Source: Roseibium sp. (lineage in GTDB: Bacteria > Pseudomonadota > Alphaproteobacteria > Rhizobiales > Stappiaceae). Taken from it: a DNA stretch of 64,000 bases. Both the position numbers and the translations under genes were made by a program. The stretch covers positions 248,001 through 312,000 of the forward strand of contig JAEPNV010000004.1 of NCBI GenBank assembly GCA_017643215.1. Direction: 5' to 3'. The notes beneath the pieces were generated by a model, which saw only the letters and a list, made by a program, of their open reading frames with translations, searched no databases and was not told the DNA's origin. Shown here piece after piece: positions 20,027-30,002 of this stretch (position 1 is the stretch's first letter; each line of letters opens with the position of its first letter).

Positions 20027-20935
20027 ATGTCCATCCTCGTCAACAAAGACACGCGGGTCATCGTTCAGGGCCTGACCGGCAAGACCGGCACGTTCCATAC
20101 CGAACAGGCGCTTGAGTATTACGGCACTAAGATGGTGGCCGGGGTTCACCCCAAGAAGGGCGGCGAAACCTGGTCCTCGGGCATGGAAAGCGCGGCGGCT
20201 CTGCCGATCTTTGCCACGGTGGCCGAGGCCAAGGAAGCGACCGGCGCCGACGCGTCGGTGATTTACGTGCCGCCGGCGGGCGCGGGCGCCGCCATCATCG
20301 AGGCGATCGATGCGGAAATCCCGTTCATCATCTGCATCACCGAGGGCATTCCGGTCGCCGACATGGTCAAGGTGAAGGCCAAGCTTGAAAAGTCCAAGTC
20401 GCGGCTTCTGGGCCCCAACTGCCCGGGCATTCTGACACCGGAAGAATGCAAGATCGGCATCATGCCGGGATCCATCTTCAAAAAGGGATCCGTGGGCGTT
20501 GTCTCCCGCTCCGGAACGCTTACCTACGAGGCGGTGTTCCAGACCACCAACGCCGGGCTCGGCCAGACGACGGCCGTCGGCATCGGCGGCGACCCGGTCA
20601 AGGGCACCGAATTCATCGACGTGTTGGAGATGTTCTTGGGCGACGACGAGACCCAGTCGATCATAATGATCGGCGAGATCGGCGGCTCGGCCGAAGAGGA
20701 CGCGGCCCAGTTCCTCAAGGACGAAGCGAAGAAGGGCCGTTCGAAGCCGATGGCGGGCTTCATTGCCGGGCGCACCGCGCCTCCGGGCCGGACCATGGGA
20801 CACGCCGGAGCTGTCATTTCCGGCGGGAAGGGCGGGGCGGAAGACAAGATCGCCGCGATGGAAGAGGCCGGCATCAAGGTTTCGCCATCGCCGGCCAAGC
20901 TTGGCGAGACCCTTCTCGAAGTTTTGAAGGGCTAA
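20027..20935 (+). CDS. sucD: Succinyl-CoA synthetase alpha subunit
   Basis: SucD binds CoA and carries the phosphorylated active-site histidine, here in [15 protein letters not shown]. The 302-residue protein starts [20 protein letters not shown] with the CoA-binding Rossmann fold, and shows [20 protein letters not shown] and [16 protein letters not shown]. No base separates it from sucC, indicating translational coupling. Confidence 0.98.
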   Translation: MSILVNKDTRVIVQGLTGKTGTFHTEQALEYYGTKMVAGVHPKKGGETWSSGMESAAALPIFATVAEAKEATGADASVIYVPPAGAGAAIIEAIDAEIPFIICITEGIPVADMVKVKAKLEKSKSRLLGPNCPGILTPEECKIGIMPGSIFKKGSVGVVSRSGTLTYEAVFQTTNAGLGQTTAVGIGGDPVKGTEFIDVLEMFLGDDETQSIIMIGEIGGSAEEDAAQFLKDEAKKGRSKPMAGFIAGRTAPPGRTMGHAGAVISGGKGGAEDKIAAMEEAGIKVSPSPAKLGETLLEVLKG

Positions 20936-20937
20936 AA

Positions 20938-20956
20938 ACACCGGAATAACCGGTGT
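20938..20956. other. Hairpin after sucD
   Basis: ACACCGG (20938-20944) and CCGGTGT (20950-20956) make a perfect seven-pair stem with a five-base loop two bases after the sucD stop codon. No T run follows; it could be a partial attenuator or 3' stabiliser between sucCD and sucAB. Confidence 0.45.
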
Positions 20957-21155
20957 GACCGGACGGAAACTGTTTACGTTTGGTCCGCGATGATGACAGG
21001 ATGCGGACGCGGTTGTTTTGATTTGCAAAAAACGGCCGTATTCGAACACACAAGGGGGCCGGCGCCAGTCGGAGCCGGTCTGAAAAGGAACCGGGAGCGG
21101 GTCGATGAAGATCCGCCGAAACATAAAGGGCGGAGCGACCCTCCGCTGAACGGAC

Positions 21156-24137
21156 ATGGCACGGCAGGAAGCGAACGCCCAATTCGCACTGACGTCGTTG
21201 CTTTACGGCGCCAACGCAGCCTACATCGAAGATCTCTACGCGCGGTACAAGACCGACCCCCATTCGGTTGAGCCTGAATGGCAGGACTTCTTTGCCGCCT
21301 TCCAGGACGAGAAGGACGCGGTCTTAAAGGAAGCGCGCGGCGCGCCCTGGAAACGCACGGACTGGCCGATCCCGGCCAATGGCGACCTCGTCAATGCGTT
21401 TGACGGCAATTGGGCGCCGATCGAAAAACAGCTCGGTGACAAACTGAAGAAAAAGGCCGAGCAGACCGGGGCGCCGGTGTCGGAGGCCGAGGTGCATCAG
21501 GCGACCCGTGATTCGGTCCGGGCTCTGATGATGATCCGCGCCTACCGCATGCGCGGCCATTTGCATGCGGATCTCGATCCACTGGGCCTGGCCGGCAAGG
21601 GCGATCACGAGGAACTGCATCCCTCCTCCTACGGTTTCGTCGAGGCCGACTGGGACCGGATGATCTTCATCGACCATGTTCTTGGACTGGAATACGCGAC
21701 CATCCGCGAGATGCTCGACATCTTGAAGCGGACCTATTGCTCGACGCTCGGCGTGGAGTTCATGCACATTTCCGATCCGGCCGCCAAGGCCTGGATCCAG
21801 GAGCGGATCGAAGGCCCGGACAAACAGGTGGCCTTCACCAAGCAGGGCAAGCGCGCAATCCTGAACAAGCTTGTCGAAGCCGAAGGGTTCGAGAAGTTCC
21901 TGGACGTCAAATACACCGGCACCAAGCGGTTCGGTCTCGACGGTGGCGAAGCCCTTATCCCGGCGCTGGAACAGATCATCAAGCGCGGCGGCCAGATGGG
22001 CCTCCAGGACATCGTTCTTGGCATGGCGCACCGCGGACGGTTGAACGTCTTGACCCAGGTCATGGGAAAGCCGCATCGCGCGGTCTTCCACGAGTTCAAA
22101 GGCGGCTCTTATGCACCCGACGATGTCGAGGGCTCCGGCGACGTGAAGTATCATCTCGGCGCCTCGTCCGACCGCACGTTCGATGACAATTCCGTGCACC
22201 TGTCATTGACCGCCAATCCGTCGCATCTTGAGATCGTCAATCCGGTTGTGCTGGGCAAATCCCGGGCCAAGCAGGATCAGTTGTCGGCCAAGGACGGGCG
22301 CTTCGTCGAGACGACCGAAATCGACCGCGCGGCGGTCCTGCCGCTTCTGCTTCACGGCGATGCCGCGTTTGCCGGGCAAGGTGTCGTTGCTGAGTGTTTC
22401 GGTCTGTCGGCCCTGCGCGGCCACCGGACCGGCGGTTCGGTGCATGTCATCATCAACAACCAGATCGGCTTCACCACCAATCCGCGGTTCTCGCGGTCCT
22501 CGCCTTATCCCTCCGATATGGCCAAGGTGATTGAAGCGCCGATTTTCCACGTGAATGCGGACGATCCCGAGGCCGTGACGTTCGCCGCCAAGATCGCGAT
22601 CGAGTTCCGGCAGATCTTCGGCCGTCCCGTCGTCATCGACATGATTTGTTACCGGCGGTTCGGGCACAACGAGGGCGATGAGCCGGCATTCACGCAGCCG
22701 ATCATGTACCGGAAGATCCGGAAGCACCCGACGACGTTGCAGATCTATTCCGACCGCCTGGTCAAGGAAGGCGTTGTGTCGGCCGACGAAGTCGACGAAA
22801 TGAAGGCGACTTGGCGCAAGCACCTCGACACGGAGTTTGAATCCGGCAACGCCTTCAAGCCGAACAAGGCCGACTGGCTCGACGGCAAGTGGTCCGGCGT
22901 CAAGCGGGCCAAGGAAGAAGATGATCCGCGCCGCGGCGCGACCGGCATGCCTGTCGACGAACTCAAGGAGATCGGCCGTGGGCTGACCCTGATCCCGGAC
23001 GGCTTTAACGCCCACCGCACCATCGCCCGGTTCATGAACAACCGCGAGCGGATGATCGAAACCGGCGAGGGGCTCGATTGGGCGACCGCCGAAGCTCTCG
23101 CCTTTGGCAGCTTGCTGAAGGAAGGCCATCCGGTGCGCCTGTCCGGACAGGACTGCGAGCGTGGCACGTTTTCCCAGCGTCATTCCGTCCTGTACGATCA
23201 GGAAAACGAAAGCCGCTACATCCCGCTCAACCACGTGTGCAAGAACCAGCAGCGGTATGAAGTGATCAACTCCATGCTCTCCGAGGAAGCGGTGCTTGGA
23301 TTTGAATACGGGTACTCGCTGGCCGAACCGAACGCGTTGACCATGTGGGAAGCGCAATTCGGCGACTTCGCCAACGGCGCGCAGGTCCTGTTCGACCAGT
23401 TCATCTCTTCCGGCGAGCGGAAATGGTTGCGCATGTCGGGGTTGGTCTGCCTTTTGCCCCATGGTTATGAGGGACAAGGGCCGGAACACTCCTCAGCGCG
23501 CCTGGAACGTTTCCTGCAACTGTGCGCAGAAGACAACATGCAGGTGGCGAACTGCTCGACGCCGGCCAATTACTTCCACATCCTCCGCCGCCAGGTGAAG
23601 CGTGACATCCGCAAACCGCTCATCCTGATGACGCCGAAGTCTCTGCTGCGCCACAAACGGGCCGTGTCGAAGCTCACCGAACTGGGTGATGATGCCACCT
23701 TCCACCGAGTTTTGTGGGACGATGCAGAATTGGGAATGTCGGAAACCAAGTTGGTTCCGGACGACAAGATCCGCCGGGTCGTTATCTGCTCCGGCAAGGT
23801 CTACTTCGATCTTCTGGAAGAGCGTGAAAAGCGCGGCATCGACGATGTCTACCTGATGCGCGTTGAGCAGCTCTACCCGTTCCCCAAAAAGGCGCTGATG
23901 ATCGAGCTTGCCCGTTTCCCGCAGGCGGAGATGGTCTGGTGCCAGGAAGAGCCGAAGAACATGGGCGGATGGTTCTTCGTCGAACCTTACATCGAATGGG
24001 TTCTCGATCAGGTGGGCGCCAAGGAACGGCGGCCTCGGTATGCCGGCCGCAAGGCGATGGCGTCGACGGCAACCGGCTTGATGTCCACTCATTTGGCCCA
24101 GCTTCAAGCGTTTCTGGACGACGCGCTGGCGGAATAA
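21156..24137 (+). CDS. sucA: 2-oxoglutarate dehydrogenase E1 component
   Basis: SucA is the thiamine-diphosphate-dependent decarboxylase of the 2-oxoglutarate dehydrogenase complex. The 993-residue protein has the N-terminal E2-binding region (SLLYGANAAYIEDLYARYK), the MAHRGRLNVL motif, the thiamine diphosphate fold including ECFGLSALRGHRTGG and FGRPVVIDMICYRRFGHNEGDEP, and the pyrimidine-binding and C-terminal domains. The 220-base gap from sucD may hold a promoter, but I could not define one. Confidence 0.98.
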   Translation: MARQEANAQFALTSLLYGANAAYIEDLYARYKTDPHSVEPEWQDFFAAFQDEKDAVLKEARGAPWKRTDWPIPANGDLVNAFDGNWAPIEKQLGDKLKKKAEQTGAPVSEAEVHQATRDSVRALMMIRAYRMRGHLHADLDPLGLAGKGDHEELHPSSYGFVEADWDRMIFIDHVLGLEYATIREMLDILKRTYCSTLGVEFMHISDPAAKAWIQERIEGPDKQVAFTKQGKRAILNKLVEAEGFEKFLDVKYTGTKRFGLDGGEALIPALEQIIKRGGQMGLQDIVLGMAHRGRLNVLTQVMGKPHRAVFHEFKGGSYAPDDVEGSGDVKYHLGASSDRTFDDNSVHLSLTANPSHLEIVNPVVLGKSRAKQDQLSAKDGRFVETTEIDRAAVLPLLLHGDAAFAGQGVVAECFGLSALRGHRTGGSVHVIINNQIGFTTNPRFSRSSPYPSDMAKVIEAPIFHVNADDPEAVTFAAKIAIEFRQIFGRPVVIDMICYRRFGHNEGDEPAFTQPIMYRKIRKHPTTLQIYSDRLVKEGVVSADEVDEMKATWRKHLDTEFESGNAFKPNKADWLDGKWSGVKRAKEEDDPRRGATGMPVDELKEIGRGLTLIPDGFNAHRTIARFMNNRERMIETGEGLDWATAEALAFGSLLKEGHPVRLSGQDCERGTFSQRHSVLYDQENESRYIPLNHVCKNQQRYEVINSMLSEEAVLGFEYGYSLAEPNALTMWEAQFGDFANGAQVLFDQFISSGERKWLRMSGLVCLLPHGYEGQGPEHSSARLERFLQLCAEDNMQVANCSTPANYFHILRRQVKRDIRKPLILMTPKSLLRHKRAVSKLTELGDDATFHRVLWDDAELGMSETKLVPDDKIRRVVICSGKVYFDLLEEREKRGIDDVYLMRVEQLYPFPKKALMIELARFPQAEMVWCQEEPKNMGGWFFVEPYIEWVLDQVGAKERRPRYAGRKAMASTATGLMSTHLAQLQAFLDDALAE

Positions 24138-24203
24138 ACGCAAGGGGCGGATCCGCCCCGATTGGTCAGGTCCCAGCCTGGCAGATGTGAAGAGAAGGCA
24201 ACC

Positions 24204-25745
24204 ATGGCAACCGAAATTCGCGTGCCCACCTTGGGGGAATCCGTATCCGAGGCAACCATTGCCCAATGGTTCAAAAAACCCGGCGATGCCATCGCCGCGG
24301 ATGAACCGATCGTGGAACTGGAAACGGACAAGGTCACCGTCGAGGTGCCGGCCCCGGCCTCGGGAACGTTGGAAAGCATTGTCGTCAATGAAGGCGACAC
24401 GGTGGAGGTCGGGGCTTTGCTCGGTCAGATCGCCGACGGCGGCGCGGCGGCCAAAGCAGAGCCTGCGCCGGCACCCGCAGCCAAGGCCGCAAAAAGCGAA
24501 GCGCCGGCTGCCGCGACCAATGGTGCCGGTGGCAAGGTGGTTGATGTCGTCACGCCGAGCGCCGGCGAATCGGTGACCGAAGCCGAAGTCGGCGAGTGGA
24601 GCGTCAAGGTCGGCGATGTGGTGAAGGCCGACGACGTGCTCGTCGAGTTGGAAACCGACAAGGCCGCCCAGGAAATCCCCGCGCCTGTTGCCGGAACGGT
24701 TGTCAAGATCGTCAAGCAAACCGGTGACACGGTGGAGCCGGGCGATCTTCTCTGCCAGATCGACAGTTCCGGCGCTGCCACCGCGCCGGCTGCGCCCGAA
24801 ACCCAGGCAGCACCAGCACCAGCACCGGCACCTGCGCCCAGCGGGTCGTCCATGCCGCCCGCGCCGTCGGCCGCCAAGATGATGGCCGAAAACAACCTGT
24901 CAGGCGATCAGGTGGCCGGATCCGGCAAACGCGGTCAGGTCCTCAAAGGTGATGTGATTGCGGCGGTCGCCTCCGGAGGTGCGGCGCCGGACAGCGCCCC
25001 GCAGCCGGCCCCGGCCGCGCGCGGACCGGTCGTTGCCGAGGACGAGGCCCGCGAAGAGCGCGTGCGCATGACCAAGCTGCGCCAGACCATCGCCCGGCGC
25101 CTGAAGGATGCCCAGAACACGGCCGCCATGCTGACCACCTACAACGAGGTGGACATGGGTCCGGTGATGGAGCTGAGAAAGCAATACAAGGATCTGTTTG
25201 AGAAGAAGCACGGTGTGAAGCTCGGTTTCATGGGTTTCTTCACCAAGGCCGTAACCCACGCCTTGAAGGAAATCCCGGCGGTGAATGCCGAGATCGACGG
25301 CACCGACATCATCTACAAGAATTTTTGCCACGTCGGCGTGGCTGTCGGCACCGACAAGGGCCTGGTCGTTCCGGTCGTGCGCGACGCGGACCAGATGTCG
25401 ATTGCCGAGATCGAAAAGGAGATCGGCAATCTCGGCCGCAAGGCCCGCGACGGCAAGCTCGGCATGGCCGACATGACCGGCGGCACCTTCACCATTTCCA
25501 ACGGTGGGGTTTATGGGTCGCTGATGTCCTCGCCAATCCTGAACGCGCCCCAATCGGGCATCTTGGGAATGCATAAGATCCAGGAGCGCCCGATGGCCGT
25601 GAACGGCCAGGTGGTGATCCGGCCGATGATGTATTTGGCGCTCTCCTATGACCATCGGATCGTCGACGGCAAGGAGGCCGTCACCTTCCTGGTCCGGGTC
25701 AAGGAAAGCCTGGAAGATCCCCAGCGCCTGGTGCTGGATCTTTAA
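24204..25745 (+). CDS. sucB: 2-oxoglutarate dehydrogenase E2 with two lipoyl domains
   Basis: SucB is the dihydrolipoamide succinyltransferase core. The ATG at 24204 (ribosome site AGAAGG) gives 513 residues. There are two lipoyl domains, each with its own lysine: ETDKVTVEV (K43) and ETDKAAQEI (K153), both followed by Ala/Pro-rich linkers. The peripheral-subunit-binding domain follows (about 227-265, [27 protein letters not shown] region) and then the catalytic domain with [13 protein letters not shown] near the end. The usual enterobacterial E2o has one lipoyl domain, about 400 residues; the extra domain explains the greater length. Confidence 0.97.
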   Translation: MATEIRVPTLGESVSEATIAQWFKKPGDAIAADEPIVELETDKVTVEVPAPASGTLESIVVNEGDTVEVGALLGQIADGGAAAKAEPAPAPAAKAAKSEAPAAATNGAGGKVVDVVTPSAGESVTEAEVGEWSVKVGDVVKADDVLVELETDKAAQEIPAPVAGTVVKIVKQTGDTVEPGDLLCQIDSSGAATAPAAPETQAAPAPAPAPAPSGSSMPPAPSAAKMMAENNLSGDQVAGSGKRGQVLKGDVIAAVASGGAAPDSAPQPAPAARGPVVAEDEAREERVRMTKLRQTIARRLKDAQNTAAMLTTYNEVDMGPVMELRKQYKDLFEKKHGVKLGFMGFFTKAVTHALKEIPAVNAEIDGTDIIYKNFCHVGVAVGTDKGLVVPVVRDADQMSIAEIEKEIGNLGRKARDGKLGMADMTGGTFTISNGGVYGSLMSSPILNAPQSGILGMHKIQERPMAVNGQVVIRPMMYLALSYDHRIVDGKEAVTFLVRVKESLEDPQRLVLDL

Positions 25746-25775
25746 GGGCGGATCGGCGAACGCGGAGACGGTGCC

Positions 25776-26390
25776 ATGAGCCTGGAATTCCTGATCGCCG
25801 CCTTTGTCGTGGTGCTGGCTCCAGGCACCGGCGTCGTCTACACGGTTGCGGTCGGCCTCGGAAAGGGCCGCCGCGCGAGCCTGGCCGCCGCGTTCGGCTG
25901 CACGCTCGGCATATTGCCCGCGATCCTGGCCTCATTGATCGGCTTGTCCGCGCTGATGCACACCAGCGCGCTCATCTTTCAGGCCGTCAAATTCGCCGGT
26001 GTCGCCTATCTGCTTTACCTTGCCTGGCAGACCCTGAAAGACAGCGGGCCGATGGACTTGAAGGCCGAGACCGGTGGCCGGACCGGCGTTTTTGGGATCG
26101 CGGTGACCGGCATGCTGATCAATGTCCTCAATCCGAAACTGACCGTGTTTTTCCTGGCGTTCCTGCCGCAATTCGTCACGCCGGGCACCGGGCACGAAAT
26201 CGGCCAGATGTTGGCCATGAGCGCGGTGTTCATGGCGATGACCTTTGTGGTTTTTGTGGTCTATGGCCAATTCGCGGACGCTGTCGGCGAACGGGTGCTG
26301 AAGAGCGACCGGATGCTGACCTGGATGCGCCGGTCGATCGCGGCCACATTCGCGGCCTTCGGCGCGCGGCTTGCCTTTGCGGAGCGCTAA
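25776..26390 (+). CDS. LysE family translocator
   Basis: A 204-residue inner-membrane protein with six hydrophobic segments and the LysE/RhtB signature near the N-terminus (VLAPGTGVVYTVAVGLGKGRRA) and GMLINVLNPKLTVFFLAFLPQF in the middle. The family exports amino acids; the substrate cannot be told. It lies 30 bases after sucB and 136 bases before lpdA, with the ribosome site GGAGAC, so it is probably cotranscribed with the dehydrogenase complex. Confidence 0.93.
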   Translation: MSLEFLIAAFVVVLAPGTGVVYTVAVGLGKGRRASLAAAFGCTLGILPAILASLIGLSALMHTSALIFQAVKFAGVAYLLYLAWQTLKDSGPMDLKAETGGRTGVFGIAVTGMLINVLNPKLTVFFLAFLPQFVTPGTGHEIGQMLAMSAVFMAMTFVVFVVYGQFADAVGERVLKSDRMLTWMRRSIAATFAAFGARLAFAER

Positions 26391-26411
26391 GGGCGGCTGC
26401 AACACCTTCAC

Positions 26412-26434
26412 GCCCCGCGTTTTCATTGCGGGGC
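26412..26434 (+). terminator. Hairpin between the LysE gene and lpdA
   Basis: GCCCCGC (26412-26418) and GCGGGGC (26428-26434) make a perfect seven-pair stem with a nine-base loop, followed by TTCAC. The T run is weak; it may partly end the sucAB transcript before lpdA. Confidence 0.45.
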
Positions 26435-26526
26435 TTCACACCGGCTGGGCGTCCTTTTGTCCAGCTCCAGCCATAGGTCCGGACCCGGGCCGAACGATGG
26501 AATGAGAACGCAAAAGGCAAACGTCT

Positions 26527-27930
26527 ATGTCCCAGTATGATCTTGTCGTCATTGGAACTGGCCCGGGGGGCTATGTGTGCGCGATCAAGGCGGCACAGCT
26601 CGGCTTGAAGACGGCTGTGGTTGAAAAACGCGCAACACTCGGCGGCACCTGTTTGAACATCGGCTGCATTCCGTCCAAGGCGATGCTGCATTCCTCGGAA
26701 ATGTTCGCCGAAGCCGGACACAGTTTCGAAAAGATGGGCATCAAGGTGTCCAAGCCGAAACTCGATCTGGCCGCGATGATGGTCAACAAGCAGGACGTCG
26801 TGGACGCCAACGTGAACGGCATCGCTTTCTTGATGAAGAAGAACAAGATCGACGTCCATCACGGCACCGGCAGGATTTTGATGGCGGGCAAGGTGGAGGT
26901 CACCGGAGAAGACGGCACGACCGCGACCCTTGAGGCAACAAATATCGTGATCGCCACCGGATCGGATGTCATGCCGCTGCCGGGCGTGGAGATCGACGAA
27001 AAGCACATCGTCTCGTCCACCGGCGCGTTGGAGCTCGACAAGGTGCCGTCCAAGATGGTGGTTGTCGGCGGCGGCGTGATCGGTCTGGAACTCGGGTCGG
27101 TCTGGAGCCGGCTGGGCGCACAGGTGACCGTGGTCGAATTCATGGACAAGATCCTCGGTCCAATGGATGGTGAGGTGTCAAAGCAGTTCCAGCGCATGCT
27201 CAAAAAGCAGGGGCTTGAATTCAAACTGTCCTCGAAGGTCACAAATGTTGTGAAAAAGGGCCGCGGCCTGGCGGTCACCGTCGAACCGGCGTCCGGCGGC
27301 GACGCTGAAACCCTGGCCGCCGACATTGTCCTGGTCGCCATCGGCCGGCGGCCTTTCACGGAGGGCTTGGGCCTCGACACGGTCGGCGTCGCACTGGACG
27401 ATCGCGGCCGGGTGAAGATCGACGGGCACTACCGGACCAACGTTTCGGGCATATACGCGATCGGCGATGTCGTGACCGGTCCGATGCTCGCGCATAAGGC
27501 CGAGGACGAGGGCGTTGCCGTCGCCGAGATCTTGGCCGGACAGGCTGGACACGTCAATTACGATGTGATTCCGAACGTGGTCTACACGCAGCCCGAAGTC
27601 GCGTCCGTCGGCAAGACGGAGGAAGAGTTGAAGGCGGAAGGGGTGCGCTACAAATCCGGCAAGTTCGCCTTCGCGGCCAATGGCCGGGCGCGCGCGATGA
27701 ACGCGACGGACGGTTTCGCCAAGGTGCTCGCCGACGCCGAGACCGACCGGGTGCTTGGGGTGCATATCGTCGGGTTTGGCGCCGGCGACATGATCCACGA
27801 AGCGGCGGTCCTGATGGAGTTCGGGGGTTCGTCGGAGGATTTGGGCCGGACCTGCCACGCCCATCCGACCATGTCGGAAGCGGTCAAGGAAGCTGCGTTG
27901 GCCACATTTGCCAAGCCGATCCATTCGTAG
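26527..27930 (+). CDS. lpdA: Dihydrolipoyl dehydrogenase (E3)
   Basis: This flavoprotein reoxidises the dihydrolipoyl groups of the 2-oxoglutarate dehydrogenase complex with NAD. The 467-residue protein shows the FAD-binding GTGPGGYVCA, the redox-active disulfide C42/C47 in GGTCLNIGCIPSKAM, the NAD-binding GGGVIGLELGSVW, the FAD motif GIYAIGDVVTGPMLAHKAEDE and the catalytic CHAHPTMSEA near the C-terminus. Position after sucAB makes it the E3 dedicated to that complex. Confidence 0.98.
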   Translation: MSQYDLVVIGTGPGGYVCAIKAAQLGLKTAVVEKRATLGGTCLNIGCIPSKAMLHSSEMFAEAGHSFEKMGIKVSKPKLDLAAMMVNKQDVVDANVNGIAFLMKKNKIDVHHGTGRILMAGKVEVTGEDGTTATLEATNIVIATGSDVMPLPGVEIDEKHIVSSTGALELDKVPSKMVVVGGGVIGLELGSVWSRLGAQVTVVEFMDKILGPMDGEVSKQFQRMLKKQGLEFKLSSKVTNVVKKGRGLAVTVEPASGGDAETLAADIVLVAIGRRPFTEGLGLDTVGVALDDRGRVKIDGHYRTNVSGIYAIGDVVTGPMLAHKAEDEGVAVAEILAGQAGHVNYDVIPNVVYTQPEVASVGKTEEELKAEGVRYKSGKFAFAANGRARAMNATDGFAKVLADAETDRVLGVHIVGFGAGDMIHEAAVLMEFGGSSEDLGRTCHAHPTMSEAVKEAALATFAKPIHS

Positions 27931-28132
27931 CCGGCCGACCGGGCGCGGAGCACCGGCTCGATCGGATCCGAGACCAATGTACGGCCTGATTGAGACGGGC
28001 CGTTGGCGGTGCTGGACAAGATGAATCCCGGCAACGGCTGTAACGGTATGTGAACGGCCATTGCCGGGATAAAACAAAACCGGACACCTTATGGCGCCCG
28101 GCGGTCAGCTCTCGATTTTACAATGAGCGCGG

Positions 28133-28360
28133 TTACTCGGCCGCGGTCTCTTTCGGCAGCGGTTTCACGGTCATGTTTTTGATCGCTTCATCGCTGAGGT
28201 CGTTGGTAGCGATGGCCACATCGCCCTTTTCAACCGTCGGAACGTCGACGACCGTCATGTTTTCCTTTTCAGCCGTTTTCATCCAGCTGCATGCCGTCGC
28301 TGGCACGATGGCCACGGCCGACGTAGCCAGGGTGGCGAGGGTGAGAGAAAGTACACGCAT
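28133..28360 (-). CDS. Small secreted protein, hypothetical
   Basis: A 75-residue protein with a signal peptide (VLSLTLATLATSAVAIVPATAC, cut near residue 24) and a short acidic mature part (KGDVAIATNDLSDEAIKN). The start is set by a strong ribosome site, GGAGG six bases before the ATG at 28360; an upstream open frame continues but has no such site. A cysteine follows the signal, but the preceding residues are a poor lipobox. No known domain. Confidence 0.65.
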   Translation of the reverse strand: MRVLSLTLATLATSAVAIVPATACSWMKTAEKENMTVVDVPTVEKGDVAIATNDLSDEAIKNMTVKPLPKETAAE

Positions 28361-28678
28361 GGCAAGCCTCCAGTAGTATCCAGCAGTCACGCAAACACAG
28401 AGCAGATGCTTGTCGTTGTGGCGGCCGGACACTGCGTGGCCCGTATCCCAGTCGCTGCTATAGGCGAGGCGGCCCGGCGCTGAACGCTGCACACCATAGT
28501 GCAGTATCCCGTAGGGTAAGGCAATTTGTCGTGCTGGCAAGGGAAAAAGCGATGCGGATGCGTCCACCCTGAAGCGAAGGTCAACTGGCGCCAAAATCCC
28601 GTGATAAAATTGCAGGCAATCCGTTATTGGTCTGGTTCGGAATGGGGCACGTCGATGGGCATGCGAGGCAATCGGCTT
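28361..28678. other. Intergenic region, nothing recognised
   Basis: About 320 bases between two minus-strand genes for small exported proteins. It should contain the promoter of the 75-residue protein. No hairpin or repeat stands out. Confidence 0.4.
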
Positions 28679-29083
28679 TTACCGGCGTTGAAGGTTGTAG
28701 ACCTCCCGTTTGTCAGGCCGGGCCGGGTCATGCGGCGTTTCGAGCATTTGCACGTCGAGCACATCGCGAAACGCCCGAACACGCAATTCCTTGCTGCTTA
28801 AAAAACCGACGAGAAGCACGCGAAATCCGCCGCCGTCGCGCAACTCGGCAGGAGTCCAGCCCCATTTGCAGTCGCGCGGGATGCATTTGGTGAACGCACG
28901 CATGCGCGCTTGGACCTGTTCGTCAATACACGTCGTTTCGATCTCGATCCGTGTGATTTCTTTGGCTGTGGCGTCCGGATTGATCCAGATCCCGTCCTCC
29001 GGAAGCGGGCAATAAATGCGGGCTTCGGCCGGAGCAAGCCAGCCGAGCACAACGAAGAACACGATAAAACCGAAAATACGCAT
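28679..29083 (-). CDS. Secreted hypothetical protein with paired cysteines
   Basis: A 134-residue protein with a clear signal peptide (RIFGFIVFFVVLGWLAPAEA). The mature part has four cysteines (C25 region, C52, C67, C72 by position in the chain) around IETTCIDEQVQARMRAFTKCIPRDCKWGW, suggesting a small disulfide-bonded periplasmic domain. A good ribosome site (AAGGA) stands eight bases before the ATG. Homologues are, to my knowledge, uncharacterised. Confidence 0.7.
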   Translation of the reverse strand: MRIFGFIVFFVVLGWLAPAEARIYCPLPEDGIWINPDATAKEITRIEIETTCIDEQVQARMRAFTKCIPRDCKWGWTPAELRDGGGFRVLLVGFLSSKELRVRAFRDVLDVQMLETPHDPARPDKREVYNLQRR

Positions 29084-29216
29084 GTCCGCGATCCTTCGCC
29101 CTTAGGATGCGCCCATCTTCTAAACCAATTCTTAATGCCTGGCAGCGTCCATGGGATTTCTGCATCCAGGAGTTATTTGTTTTGTAAATACAACTACATC
29201 AGGGCTTGAGGTGAGA

Positions 29217-29729
29217 ATGTTGCCGAAACTCGAAAGCGACACTTTGGTGCTTAGGGTGCCTGAATCCGGCGATTTCGACGCCTATTCGCGGTTTTTTGCA
29301 GATCCCGCCGCATCGGGTGGATATGGCGGACCACTCAGACCTGATCGGGCCTGGCAGATTCTAGCCGGTCACATCGGTCATTGGTGCCTGCGCGGCTACG
29401 GCATGTGGATGGTGGTCAACCGGGATACGGGCGAGGTTTTGGGCGGCTGCGGGTTTGTCTGGCCAAAAGGTTGGCCGCGCCGGGAACTCACCTGGTGGCT
29501 GTTGCCGGACGCGCGTGGCCGCGGAATAGCGACATGCGCATCGCGGCTGGCGATCCGCCACGCCTATATGGATTATGCTTGGGATCAGGTGGAAACCCAC
29601 ATGAACGACGACAACATCGCCGCTCGCGCGCTTGTCGACCGTTTGGGCGGAATCTGGATTGCCCGGCAGATGTTCCCGGACGGGCTGGAACGCAATGTGT
29701 TCCGCCTTCCCCACCCGGACCGGTCGTAG
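29217..29729 (+). CDS. GNAT N-acetyltransferase, RimJ/RimL type
   Basis: The 170-residue protein follows the pattern of ribosomal-protein acetyltransferases: LESDTLVLRVPESGDFDAYSRF at the N-terminus, GCGFVWPKGWPRRELTWWL in the middle, and the acetyl-CoA loop ARGRGIATCASRLAIRH. The ATG at 29217 has the ribosome site GAGGTG at ideal distance; an in-frame ATG at 29151 lacks one. Substrate unknown. Confidence 0.88.
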   Translation: MLPKLESDTLVLRVPESGDFDAYSRFFADPAASGGYGGPLRPDRAWQILAGHIGHWCLRGYGMWMVVNRDTGEVLGGCGFVWPKGWPRRELTWWLLPDARGRGIATCASRLAIRHAYMDYAWDQVETHMNDDNIAARALVDRLGGIWIARQMFPDGLERNVFRLPHPDRS

Positions 29730-29780
29730 TCGATTTGCGATAGGCCTTTTATCCCGCCACGATGGCCAGGCGCCGTTCAA

Positions 29781-30002
29781 TCAGCGTTTTTTCGCGCCGA
29801 TCAGCCCTTCGCGTTGCGCAAGCTTTCGGGCGGCTTTGCGGGCCCGGCGGACGGCTTCGGCCTTTTCACGAGCGCGCTTTTCAGATGGCTTTTCGAAAGC
29901 TCGGCGGGTTTTCATTTCGCGGAAAACACCTTCGCGCTGCAGTTTTTTCTTCAGAACACGCAGAGCCTGATCAACATTGTTGTCGCGGACGAGAACTTGC
30001 AA
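29781..30002 (-). CDS. rpsU: 30S ribosomal protein S21, probable TTG start
   Basis: S21 binds the 3' end region of 16S rRNA and helps initiation. The sequence [19 protein letters not shown] and the basic C-terminus ([19 protein letters not shown]) are unmistakable. The first conserved residues follow a TTG at 30002 that has AGGAG five bases upstream. An in-frame ATG at 30017 would add five residues not seen in the family and lacks a ribosome site. With TTG the protein is 73 residues, a normal length. Confidence 0.93.
   Translation of the reverse strand: MQVLVRDNNVDQALRVLKKKLQREGVFREMKTRRAFEKPSEKRAREKAEAVRRARKAARKLAQREGLIGAKKR

Noticed and set aside
18812..21157. A 781-codon open frame on the minus strand
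   Set aside because: It lies antisense to sucC and sucD over their whole length, shows no known domain and has the Arg/His/Asp-rich composition typical of the shadow of a GC-rich gene.
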